This document shows positions 32,901 through 40,830 of a stretch of DNA of 40,924 nt, piece by piece (the stretch's first letter is position 1; every line of letters starts with the position of its first letter). This DNA comes from a virus: positions 1 to 40,924 of the IMG/VR virus record IMGVR_UViG_3300021963_000257; one strand, written 5' to 3'. Made by a program: the position numbers and the translations under genes. Below the pieces are notes generated by a model, which saw only the letters and a list, made by a program, of their open reading frames with translations, did not search any database and was not told where the DNA came from.

Positions 32901-35900
32901 ACCGATCCCTACTATTTGAAAAATGCCAGAATACGCACTATCAACCATTTTTATGGTATTATTATTCGGGACTTCACTATCCTGAATAATTTCTTGCTTT
33001 ATTGATGGCGAGATATTAATATTCGTTGGTGTTAGTTTATAATAAAGAGTTTCTGGAGTATTTTCGGTTATTTTTAATGAAACATAAGCATTAGTTGAAA
33101 TACCAATCTGACCAAATTTTACAACCTCACGATCATTAAAAGTTAAACTAAAGTCAAATTTATTTTTAAAGGATGAATCATAGTAGAAATCAAAATCAAA
33201 TGCGGAATAAATTTGAGAATTATTTGTAAAGGATAAAGAAGAGTCTGATAAGTCAAATATTATACTTGAATTCTTAACCAAATTAATTTTTGGATTTATT
33301 TGTGATAATGATCCACTACCAACAGAAGTAAAGTCTATAAAATCTGGGAACTTTTTAGTTGATTTGTAATAACTAGTTGCTAACTTTATTTCATCTTTGT
33401 TAACTGAAATTACATAGTAAACATTTTGATCTATCAATCCTCCTATTGGAGAAAGTGATTTATATAAAATCTTATCTCCACTATTATATCCATGATCACT
33501 TAAAGTTATAGTATTTGAAACTATATTTACTTTATCGGAAGTAAATGTTCTTTCATTTAATACTAAAACTCTATTATAATCATTATATTTTACCTTATAA
33601 GTTGTTGATCCTAAAGAAACAACAGAAATATCGATAGTATCTAAAAGAGATAATCCATGTGTTGATGCAGTAGAAACAGTAACTGTGTTTTTGTATACAC
33701 TTCCCAATAAGTTATTAGTATAGTTTGTTCTAAAACTATGATTATTTCCATTACCAATTGAAGTAAAGTAAAGAGTAGATTTTGATGAATTTATTGTTCC
33801 AAGACCAACAAAAGATCCATCAGTTCCTAGTCCAATACTAACTGTTGATATTCCAATTAAATCATCAGAAACTTTCGCCACATAAACTATTGAGTTTTCT
33901 TTTAAGGTAAATGATGAAACTCCGTCAGTAGATACTGATATTGGATTTGCCCCATTAGAAGAATATACCAACTCAGTATTTGTTGTTAGTTGATGTCCTG
34001 GAATATAAATTGTTTTTGTTGGGATAAAAATTTGTGTTAATCCAGCTCCTGGATTTGAAAATACTAAAGTAGTTCCAACACCAGTTCCTGAAGTAGATCC
34101 AAGACCAATAGATTCTATTGGATTGAAATAATATTGTCTGTTTAAGTTATACTGATATGATGTTTGAATTCCCGCCTGAATAGTAAACTTTCTTGATTTT
34201 TCTGTTAAAGCAATACCTACAGGGAATGTGGAAAATCCAGAAGTCGTATTATTTTGATTTCTCAATACTTTAATTCTAGAATTATTTTTATCTACATTCA
34301 ATACCTTTACTTCTTCATCTAAAATTTGATATACATCATTTTCTCTTATCGATAGATTACCATAAACATTAAAGTACGTTACAATGCCGGTGTATCCAGT
34401 GGATCCAACACCAGCATTAAGTTTTAGTGTATTAGTGTTTAATATGATATTTGAAGTTTCTGTAATTTCGGGAATTGAAATCGTAACAAGATCGTTATTT
34501 AAATATCCATGAGGAGTTGTACAATATCCTACGAGATAATTGCTACGTCCATCTAACAAAAATTCTACATTTGAAAACTCGGAAGTTGCAACACTAACCG
34601 AATTAACAGGTTTACCTTGAATGGAAGTTACTTTTGAAATATCTGTTGTATTTTTAAAAGTGACAATATCACCTACTTTATAATTATTTCCTCCAGTAGT
34701 AATTCCTACAGAGGTAATTTTTCCATGTGATATAGATTTTACTTTAGAAATCTCGCGTATCTCACTATTGGTTTTGTTGAGATAATTATAAAAACTATTA
34801 AAACTATCAAAATTATATGGTTTAATATTTCTTATAAGTTTCTTTTCTACAAAATCAGTATCATTTTGGTTTGAAGTTATTTGATAATTGAATAATATTG
34901 TAGTTGACTTGAAAGTATTGCCAATTATATAAGGGAAAACTGGTTTTCTGTAATTAGAAAATGGTCCTCCTGATTCTACAGGACCATCATTAACAGTACA
35001 AAAATATGCATATGTTCCTTCTGGAAATTCTGGAGTTGTGCAAAATCTTCCATTATGTTCATCCAAATCACCAGACCCATTATATTGATAATCTTCAACA
35101 AAAAATCCACTAGGATATATTGATAAAGATGGTCTATTTGGTTGAATATTTTCAATATATCCCGGTTGCAGTAACTTTACTGTTGAACCACCAGATGCAA
35201 CTGAATAACCATATGGACCATATATTGGATTGCCATCATAAGCCCATCCAAGTATCGGTGAATGGGAAGTTGATCTTTGCTCAATTCCATTAAGAACAAT
35301 CAAATCGGGAACATAAACAATCTCTCCACCTACATTCCTCTTGGTTAATGTATATTTTCTTAAACTTCTTGGAGCATATTTATGGGAATATTGCAGATCA
35401 TATCTTTGATTGAAATTATTTACAACAACTCCATCATCATCTACTATTTTTTGAGTTTTTATTAGTCTTTCTACTTCATTAATTCTCCAGGATTTTATAT
35501 CAGCATTTAAATCTAATTTTGATCCTGCAAAAATTATATCAATTGAAGTAGTATCTTGAGTATAACCAATACCTTTATTTTCAATTTTAACTGATACTAA
35601 TCTTCCGTTTGATACAATAGGAACTAACTTTGCACCAAATCCAGTGCCATTAACGACTAAATTTGGAGCAGCATCATATCCAAATCCGGAGTTACTAATA
35701 ACAACATCTGTTATAGATCCATTATTAACTATTGGTGTGACTTCTGCTGATATCTTATCACCCAATGAAAATTGTGGTTGCCTATTGAAATTAATAATAT
35801 CTTCAGATCCATATCCAATTCCACCATTTGAAACAAAAATAGATTGGATTTTTCCTCTGAATATTGGCTGTAAGACAGCATCAAAATTTTGATTAGATAA

Positions 35901-38900
35901 TGTAGAAATTCCAATATTGCCAACAACACGAACACTTATTGGTTCATAATCAAAAATATGAGTTCCTGATCCTGCTGAAGTTAAATTTACATACTGCTTT
36001 GTTTTATAGTAAAAATCTTTTTCTTCGGAAGAAATTCCTACAATAGATAATTTAATATTATCTTCATCTACTTTGGTTACGTAGTATGAAGTTGATTGCA
36101 ATCCACCAATGAGTGCTCCAGTAGAAGTATATGTGATTATTTCACCGCTAGAATAATTATGATTATTAATCGTGATTTGATTCAGTGCTGTATTGATTCC
36201 TGAAGAAGTGCAAGAAGTTTTTTTGGATTGATAATTTCTACCAGAGTTAACTACTACTATTGATGATATTTTTTTCTTAAGATTTGATGATGTAAATTTG
36301 TGATTACCAATACCATATGAAGTTAAAGATATCGTGTTTATTCCAGATACACTATCATTAAAAGACTTGTAAAGTTTTATTTTAGTTGCATCTTGAACAG
36401 AAACATAATACAATGAAGAAGTTGAAAGTCCACCAACTACAGTCTGACCTTCTGGATTATAAAAAACAGACTCATTATCTCTAAATTTATGAAAAGTATT
36501 AAATCCTATAGTGTTATTTGACAAATCAACTAAAGAAGATGAAGATGAATTAAAATAAATCTCATGTTCAAACGTAGTTAATTTTGCTCTAGCATCTGCA
36601 CCGAATCCATTTCCTCCGGTAATCAATATTTTTGGTTCATCCAAATAATCAAAACCAGGATCGATTACATCAATTTTTAAAAGTGATCCATTTACGGAAG
36701 AATATACAGACGCTCCAGATCCAACAGAATCATTAATTATAATCTGGGGTGGATTGATAACATCAAAATCATCACTCGACGAAAGCACATTAACTTTCTC
36801 TATAGGACCATAATATACAAAATCATTTGATTTGTAATTATAAGCTTCAACCCCATTTACAAAAATACCAATTGCTTCAGCAGCAGGAGTGCTATCCTTT
36901 AAAGTAGAATCAAATGGTCTTTTAATTTTTCTTAGAAGATTTTGTGGTTGAATATATTTTCTATCTAAAGATTCTGTAGTCTGATTTCTAAGTACGAAAA
37001 TATCATTGTCCGCAATACCAGAAATTGAAATATATCTTTTACCAAAAATATCATTTCTACTTCTAGATATTTTAAATGTATTTCCTGTTATCCTGGTAAT
37101 AAAATAAATTTCCGTTTGAAGATCTAATGAACTATTTTGCCCAGGATAATAAACTACAGAATCTCCAGTATAAAGACCATGATTTTGTGAATAAATTTCC
37201 TGATCGAATCTAAAAGTACCGGAAAATACTACTTTCCTATCATTTGGAGATACTATCTCATTCCCATAAAAAGGTAAAGATGAAGATGCAACATAAATTG
37301 ATCCATCTTGTTCGGAATAATATACATTCTGAACATCCGCATTATATTTACTTAGATTATTTTCTGGATATGTGAAATTTGCTTTTAGAAGTTGTTTTTC
37401 TACCTTATATTCGAAATTCAAGTTCAGTATAGAATTTGATCTAACTTCAACAGAAGTATTACTCAAATATGAAACTACAGTCGAAGAATAACTTTGACCG
37501 ATGGAAGAAATTATTTTTATACTATCACCAATTTTTAAATAATGTTCGTCGTAAAAATTTATTTGATAAATCGGTCCAGATGAAGAATCTTTTAATCTTA
37601 AGGATTTGACATTATATGTCACTGGAATATTGAAAAACCAATTATTTGATTCACTACCAAGTAATTTCTTACCAAGAGACTTTATCTTAATAGAATCGCC
37701 TACTTGATGATTAGTTGAAAATGTGTTATTTGTTAACTTTGATAAAATCCCAGTCACTCTTACTGAGATTATATCATCACCATCATATGAATAAGCAAAA
37801 GCATCTAATCTAATAAAATTTTCCTTTTGGATGATTTGATTTATTCCTGAACATCCAAGAAACTGATTTAGATTTTTGGAAGTATAATTGACATTCAAAA
37901 AAGTACCATTTTGTAAAGATACTACTAAAGTTCCCTGATCAGGAAATCCAACAGTAGAATCTACATCAATAAAATCAGAGTTTATCTGAGTATCAGTGAG
38001 AACTTTTGTGTTTGGGTGAATAGAAAAATCGCTAAAAATAGATTGAACATTAGTATCAAAGTAATAATCTAAACCTAAAATAAAGTATTCTCTATTATTT
38101 TCGACAAATGGTTCTACACTTACTACAGTTCCTTGGGATTTAGGAATATTATAAATTTGATCTTGATATAGTGTTCTATTCTCCAAATCTCTTGGATTTC
38201 CTTGAATTCCCTCGACTACTAAAAACTTCAAGGTTCTATATTCTGCCGTTGAGGGTTCAATTACAAAATCTCTCAGCTTTAAAACCTCTACATCTTTACC
38301 ATATAAGGCTCTAAAAAGAATTTCAAAAGATTCATCAGATCCTTTGCTCTTATAAAAATCTTTTGCCTGCTTAATAAATATTCTTTCATTCAATCCTTCA
38401 TAAAATTCTCTATCCTCAAATCCTGGAGTAATTTGTGCTTTTAATTTTCTGAAAAATTCTTGTAAAAATACTACGCTTAGATTTACGATCGATGATCCAC
38501 TAGTATGAGTTTGCGAGTTAGTTTCTTGGAATAAAAGTTCACCTTCATGTTGTGTTATTCCACTAAATCCACGAATGCACTCTTCGAAAGTGGTGCTTGT
38601 TTTTGACTTATACGTTATAATCTCATCATCAATTAAAATTAATCCATATCTGTCAGGGAATCCTGCTGTAGATTCTACTGATAATGTTTGGCTGAAATAA
38701 TCAACATTATCAAGCAATACCGTAGATTGAACTAAATTTGTCAGGTTATCTACCTTAACATATTTGTCGATATTTTGAATTAAATCAAGAGTTGCTCCTT
38801 GATTTTCTAAGGCATTATAATATTCCGATAAAAATTCGGAGACAAGAGGAAACTCTTCTCGTACAAAATCGGGAAGTTGATTTTGTACTATTGAATTGAT

Positions 38901-38921
38901 CTGAATTCTAGTATTGCTCAT
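26961..38921 (-). CDS. 7: Giant gp7-like baseplate wedge protein (3986 aa)
   Basis: At almost 12 kb this is the largest gene in the window. T4 gp7, the wedge initiator, has 1032 aa. Similarity to gp7 is confined to the N-terminal ~230 residues: QLPDFVREEFPLVSEFLSEY, and FIKQAKDFYKSKGSDESFEI then LFRALYGKDVEVLKL (182-216), equivalent to the T4 block YSTKGIEASYKFLFKVLYNEEVEIEIE. The rest is beta-rich and repetitive: RGxxGT modules at about 75-130 and 3060-3130, HGxxxGDxVxY modules (about 570-650, 800-1000, 1800-1880), GxGY repeats (about 745-780, 1020-1130, 2085-2115, 3310-3440, 3720-3800), and a YHYH-like domain at about 1218-1310. Position between gp6 and gp8 supports the name. It may be better seen as a gp7 head fused to a long exposed assembly. 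Confidence 0.82.
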   Translation of the reverse strand: MSNTRIQINSIVQNQLPDFVREEFPLVSEFLSEYYNALENQGATLDLIQNIDKYVKVDNLTNLVQSTVLLDNVDYFSQTLSVESTAGFPDRYGLILIDDEIITYKSKTSTTFEECIRGFSGITQHEGELLFQETNSQTHTSGSSIVNLSVVFLQEFFRKLKAQITPGFEDREFYEGLNERIFIKQAKDFYKSKGSDESFEILFRALYGKDVEVLKLRDFVIEPSTAEYRTLKFLVVEGIQGNPRDLENRTLYQDQIYNIPKSQGTVVSVEPFVENNREYFILGLDYYFDTNVQSIFSDFSIHPNTKVLTDTQINSDFIDVDSTVGFPDQGTLVVSLQNGTFLNVNYTSKNLNQFLGCSGINQIIQKENFIRLDAFAYSYDGDDIISVRVTGILSKLTNNTFSTNHQVGDSIKIKSLGKKLLGSESNNWFFNIPVTYNVKSLRLKDSSSGPIYQINFYDEHYLKIGDSIKIISSIGQSYSSTVVSYLSNTSVEVRSNSILNLNFEYKVEKQLLKANFTYPENNLSKYNADVQNVYYSEQDGSIYVASSSLPFYGNEIVSPNDRKVVFSGTFRFDQEIYSQNHGLYTGDSVVYYPGQNSSLDLQTEIYFITRITGNTFKISRSRNDIFGKRYISISGIADNDIFVLRNQTTESLDRKYIQPQNLLRKIKRPFDSTLKDSTPAAEAIGIFVNGVEAYNYKSNDFVYYGPIEKVNVLSSSDDFDVINPPQIIINDSVGSGASVYSSVNGSLLKIDVIDPGFDYLDEPKILITGGNGFGADARAKLTTFEHEIYFNSSSSSLVDLSNNTIGFNTFHKFRDNESVFYNPEGQTVVGGLSTSSLYYVSVQDATKIKLYKSFNDSVSGINTISLTSYGIGNHKFTSSNLKKKISSIVVVNSGRNYQSKKTSCTSSGINTALNQITINNHNYSSGEIITYTSTGALIGGLQSTSYYVTKVDEDNIKLSIVGISSEEKDFYYKTKQYVNLTSAGSGTHIFDYEPISVRVVGNIGISTLSNQNFDAVLQPIFRGKIQSIFVSNGGIGYGSEDIINFNRQPQFSLGDKISAEVTPIVNNGSITDVVISNSGFGYDAAPNLVVNGTGFGAKLVPIVSNGRLVSVKIENKGIGYTQDTTSIDIIFAGSKLDLNADIKSWRINEVERLIKTQKIVDDDGVVVNNFNQRYDLQYSHKYAPRSLRKYTLTKRNVGGEIVYVPDLIVLNGIEQRSTSHSPILGWAYDGNPIYGPYGYSVASGGSTVKLLQPGYIENIQPNRPSLSIYPSGFFVEDYQYNGSGDLDEHNGRFCTTPEFPEGTYAYFCTVNDGPVESGGPFSNYRKPVFPYIIGNTFKSTTILFNYQITSNQNDTDFVEKKLIRNIKPYNFDSFNSFYNYLNKTNSEIREISKVKSISHGKITSVGITTGGNNYKVGDIVTFKNTTDISKVTSIQGKPVNSVSVATSEFSNVEFLLDGRSNYLVGYCTTPHGYLNNDLVTISIPEITETSNIILNTNTLKLNAGVGSTGYTGIVTYFNVYGNLSIRENDVYQILDEEVKVLNVDKNNSRIKVLRNQNNTTSGFSTFPVGIALTEKSRKFTIQAGIQTSYQYNLNRQYYFNPIESIGLGSTSGTGVGTTLVFSNPGAGLTQIFIPTKTIYIPGHQLTTNTELVYSSNGANPISVSTDGVSSFTLKENSIVYVAKVSDDLIGISTVSIGLGTDGSFVGLGTINSSKSTLYFTSIGNGNNHSFRTNYTNNLLGSVYKNTVTVSTASTHGLSLLDTIDISVVSLGSTTYKVKYNDYNRVLVLNERTFTSDKVNIVSNTITLSDHGYNSGDKILYKSLSPIGGLIDQNVYYVISVNKDEIKLATSYYKSTKKFPDFIDFTSVGSGSLSQINPKINLVKNSSIIFDLSDSSLSFTNNSQIYSAFDFDFYYDSSFKNKFDFSLTFNDREVVKFGQIGISTNAYVSLKITENTPETLYYKLTPTNINISPSIKQEIIQDSEVPNNNTIKMVDSAYSGIFQIVGIGTTTFSYNIKETPQNPIYTNLNSQVNYVTTSDTAFGPINGLFNLLSGVKYSDSKSIPGISTIISDYGSDASVELLSDQIGNITSIEIKNFGFDYPSDPTLSPAAKLSDLLVVNAFYSIGRVGISSVGKNYSLPPDLILKGSDESIISDVDLKYSLGDSEVTILSNSKGIFGIKPTIIPINNTNGISISNITFDNNSKDVVVTLGSSFSSITDFPFEVGEKILIENVSVGVGTTAKGYNSSSYNYSLFTVTSTNPNIGQTGATISYNLREYLGKNEYPGNYDFINSSGQVVPEKYFPIFDISLKANEFYVGEEVISENYYGIVEEWNSNNGTLKVSTSDDFILGSQIRGLTSKSVGIVTDSRFNPDMTYEVSAFNIMSDGWKTNKGFLNDETQRIHDSDYYQYFSYSLKSEVQYDTWGEPVSSLNHTVGFKKFSDLQVISNIDEFVGVSTDQNNGDVTVIVDISSVMDLNCVYDFDLAKENNITIDGTIKSNEIIFDSRDLYDYTESVGNRVLSIDDFSSDFSSNPRFTRFSVVDTFSLDRTYNKFITYTRDRVFTDDRQILLVSLLHNRSNGFLNQYGRVETFADLGSFDFNISGSEGQLLFYPRKSQINDYDVNVLSFTIEDTILGVGNTNLGDSVYVGSSTTTLPSSSSSPITVVGIASTYRASKVLVKIVSVDKSYYEVDEITILHDGTNVDFEEYGQLTTTSLQTVSTVGLGTYQVYYSGSNINLDFIPNDTTTIAYNINSLQISLSDNPTSTGSHIFNNSKIESSYVSIPSSPTPGITSISTYSINYDGAYYIVSVKDTTNNEYQVSEVVVVDQDSTPYVSEFGIVQTGSSLGSIGATVAGSGEVELNFTPNANIDTEVVVFTSSIGTTDDTISTNKLDFNNASINSGDGFYLGAESDLKRTFNLTHKQRPIFERYFDGSDPSIVGLGLTSTIKIPENFFVTGEEVTYSYSGAGTTSAIGIATTSVAGIGLTDKLPQTLYIVKENELYVKVAVSTEDALAVPPNTVNITSVGIGTSHRFISRNQNSRVLLSIDNLIQSPIVSTAITSSLTSFIGRADNRFDFSGITSFFGGDLIKINDEIMKITSIGLGTNPNTVTVRRPWLGTGIATHAKDSIITKISGNYNIVENALHFLDAPYGLTPIGSTTNKPDERDFSDIGTHSTFSGRMFMRSGVPNTDSDPYSKNYIFDSLSTKFNGRTNEFTLTSNKSNISGFSTSNAIILINDIFQGPSRPGLVSVVGDYDLLETSGITSITFTGTASSTNYDVNTSTIPRGGMIVSVGSTAGLGYQPLVSAAGTAIVSIAGSISTISIGNSGSGYRVGIQTVVNVGVTTASTGNYNIEYVGKALISGGHVVSVAITNPGVGYTSSNPPIVVFDSPLSYSNIPLIYSSTSSGLGTGAVANIVVGQGSSVIAFEITNSGYGYGQKETLTFNAGGSTGIPTDPTIPFKEFQITIDKTISDEFTGWVIGDLQVFDSIDNLFDGNRVTFPIKLNGNITSIKSRRGSNIDIEQNLLIFLNDVLQVPNQGYFFNGGSIITFAEAPKEGDNCKIVFYKGTGEIDTINVDIVETVKIGDTVILNDDDIRFKENSRLVSEEVVSTDTARTNVYSYPGISNDPNYLRPVIWCRQTQDKIINGKEVGKDRIIYEPIITPSTNIIQNVSTASTQIFVESVKTFFDSSDEYIQDGISELPQKKIIITSQDSLVAAAATAIVSAAGTISSIVISDGGFGYSTNPTVTIENPVGLGTDQRATALSSISTGGIVSSINVVSPGTGYTTTNPPVVLIESPSVNREVIDKVSYEGDFGIISGVKTTSVGVASTGIVFDLFIPKNSFLRNLDVNSVGIATTGVSGIKPGYYFTVFNSNIGNGLTSIYQDGSTISIGTSFIDNVYEVAAVSIGQTNIIGVGLTYVAKVTVSVSGYNGLTGLGHSNFYGEYSWGRIYNLVRTDTKSFTYYNNGISGLGTSPIVQRYNPLKYNQYVS
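34990..35270 (-). other. YHYH-like domain inside the gp7-like protein
   Basis: Residues about 1218-1310 contain SHSPILGWAYDGNPIYGPYG, followed 45 residues later by DLDEHNGRFCTTPEFPEGTY then AYFCTV. From memory, the order HSP-x-x-GWAxDG-x-PIYGPYG ... LDE-x-NGR ... P-x-GTYAYF is that of the YHYH domain of bacterial and phage secreted or structural proteins. Its biochemical role is not established to my knowledge. Confidence 0.7.
35540..35860 (-). repeat. GxGY repeat cluster in the gp7-like protein
   Basis: Three consecutive units: SNGGIGYGSEDIINFN, SNSGFGYDAAPNLVVNGTGF and ENKGIGYTQDTTSIDI. Further copies lie at about 36585-36690, 32580-32670, 28600-29000 and 27535-27770 within the same gene. 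Confidence 0.82.
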
Positions 38922-38925
38922 ATTT

Positions 38926-40830
38926 TTACAGTCTTACTAAGTCTCCGTTGACAAAACTTGAACTTGATATGTATGTTGTACCCGAAACATCCGCACCAGA
39001 TGCAATTCTATCGGATATCATAGTTAAAGTGCTGTTAGTAGTATTTAGTTGCAGATAAAGATCTTGAAGACCTATAACATCATTAGATTTTGGAACAGCA
39101 GATATCTCTATTAATGGAGATCCACTCTCTGATTTTGCCGTAGATGTGATAGTTATTGGGGATAAGTAAATCTCTCCCTTAACATAATCAATAGTTCCAA
39201 TATTTTGAGAAACAACCGTTGGGGAACCTGGATTCTTGAATAGGAAAATAGTTCCAGAGAGTAAACTGCTATCAGGTATATCTGAAATATAAACTGTTTC
39301 GGTAACTCCGGATACATTAAAACCAGAAGACTTTATATTAAATCCTCTAGTATCTTTTACATGAAATTCATTACCATAACAAATTTCATAAGTGGATAAT
39401 TTATTAATTAATGGTCTTAAATTTCTTCTAATAACGATTTTAGTGATATTTGAAGTTATAGATGAATGACTACTATCAATTATATTAAGAAACTTACTAT
39501 ACTTAAATCTTGCACCATATCTATTAAGTTCTGTAGAATCTGAATACTGTGATATATTGCTTTGAATTATACTTGATACATCCTGAGAACTTTTTGCTAG
39601 ATTTGGATTAAAATAAACTGACGAATCATATTCAACATACAGATATTTCAAGTCTAATATTTCCGGTACAATACCCGACACCGAATATTTTCTAAGTTTT
39701 CTTAGTAAGTTAGCCTTTACTAAAGTGGAAATAGTTTCTCCATTAATTGGTTTGATAGAAATAAAGACTTTTCCGAATTGTGGAGGATTTAAATCTTCAC
39801 CACCAAAAACAGAAATTGATTCTGCTTCTGGATAAATCTGTGGGATTATAGATTCATAGTCCGTCGATGTAACTGCTCTTAACTGAGATGAATAAATCTG
39901 AGTAGCATATTTCTTTATAGAATCAACAGATTCTATTTCTTGTCCACTTCTGGATGGAGAGTTTGTAGTTAAAAGTGAGATGCCGGAGTTAACAACTCTA
40001 TTTCTATCATCAATAATTCTTCCACTATATGTGAAAGAACTGACCCCGTTAGCATCTTCACCATTTGATGTCACATAGGTTACTTCAATATAGTTTAAGT
40101 TGTTTAATTTTTCCCCAAAAACTCCATCACCAAATATTAACTCATATCTTTGATCTTCGATTTCTTGAATAAAGAATACTCTAGATCTTGACCTAACTTC
40201 AAATAAAGAATCTGATAAAGTAAACTGTCTGCGAACAGTGCTAGATTGAGTGTCCCTTACAGAAACTCTAATAAGTGATGTATCTATATTTGGATTATCT
40301 AAAATAAACTTTTGATTTGGGTTATTTGAATCTACAGTAAAGTTTTGAGTAAGAAAAGTACCCTCATATACATCAATATTAGTAAAGTTTGCAATTCCAT
40401 TTACTACAGGAACAGTGATATCTGAAGGAACTATGAATGAATAACTAGTTGATCCAAATGCAGATGAACTGTTACATACAACTCCACTTTTTAAAGTAAT
40501 TTTTACTGGATTTATCGACAGTCCTCTAGTATCTACGAAAAATGATATATTTGCTCTTGCAGATACTCTTGATCTTGGAACATATCCAACATTTCTCGCA
40601 AGAGATACTACATTTTCCCTAAGAGTTGCACTATCAATAAAAACCTCATTACTAACCATGTTAGCATTATATGAGGAAATATATGTATTATATGCTAATA
40701 CATCTATAATGGTTGAAAGAGTAGATCCTTCAAAATCGTAGTCGGTAAAATTTGAATTCGATCTAAGATAATCCTTAATCGAAGTTTTTATTTGATCGAA
40801 GTCTAAGTTAGTGAAATTTACTAGTGCCAT
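38926..40830 (-). CDS. 6: Baseplate wedge protein gp6
   Basis: This 634-residue protein (T4 gp6 is 660 aa) forms the iris ring of the baseplate, linking the wedges. Family features: FTDYDFEGSTLSTIIDVLAY then NTYISSYNANMVSNEVF (T4 FLDYDFEGSRLNVLCDLLAYNT), RENVVSLARNVGYVPRS, YELIFGDGVFGEKLNNLNYI, and EVTYVTSNGEDANGVSSFTY (T4 EYISTNGADANGAVGFSY). The C-terminal half has RAVTSTDYESIIPQIYPEAE then SISVFGGEDLNPPQFGKVFI, typical of the baseplate J-like/gp6 fold. The ATG overlaps the preceding gene's stop as TAATG, so it is coupled to the probable gp25. Confidence 0.96.
   Translation of the reverse strand: MALVNFTNLDFDQIKTSIKDYLRSNSNFTDYDFEGSTLSTIIDVLAYNTYISSYNANMVSNEVFIDSATLRENVVSLARNVGYVPRSRVSARANISFFVDTRGLSINPVKITLKSGVVCNSSSAFGSTSYSFIVPSDITVPVVNGIANFTNIDVYEGTFLTQNFTVDSNNPNQKFILDNPNIDTSLIRVSVRDTQSSTVRRQFTLSDSLFEVRSRSRVFFIQEIEDQRYELIFGDGVFGEKLNNLNYIEVTYVTSNGEDANGVSSFTYSGRIIDDRNRVVNSGISLLTTNSPSRSGQEIESVDSIKKYATQIYSSQLRAVTSTDYESIIPQIYPEAESISVFGGEDLNPPQFGKVFISIKPINGETISTLVKANLLRKLRKYSVSGIVPEILDLKYLYVEYDSSVYFNPNLAKSSQDVSSIIQSNISQYSDSTELNRYGARFKYSKFLNIIDSSHSSITSNITKIVIRRNLRPLINKLSTYEICYGNEFHVKDTRGFNIKSSGFNVSGVTETVYISDIPDSSLLSGTIFLFKNPGSPTVVSQNIGTIDYVKGEIYLSPITITSTAKSESGSPLIEISAVPKSNDVIGLQDLYLQLNTTNSTLTMISDRIASGADVSGTTYISSSSFVNGDLVRL

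Noticed and set aside
35377-35384. CATAAATA late-promoter-like sequence inside the gp7-like gene
   Set aside because: It is in the middle of a long ORF with no gene start nearby; expected by chance in A+T-rich DNA.
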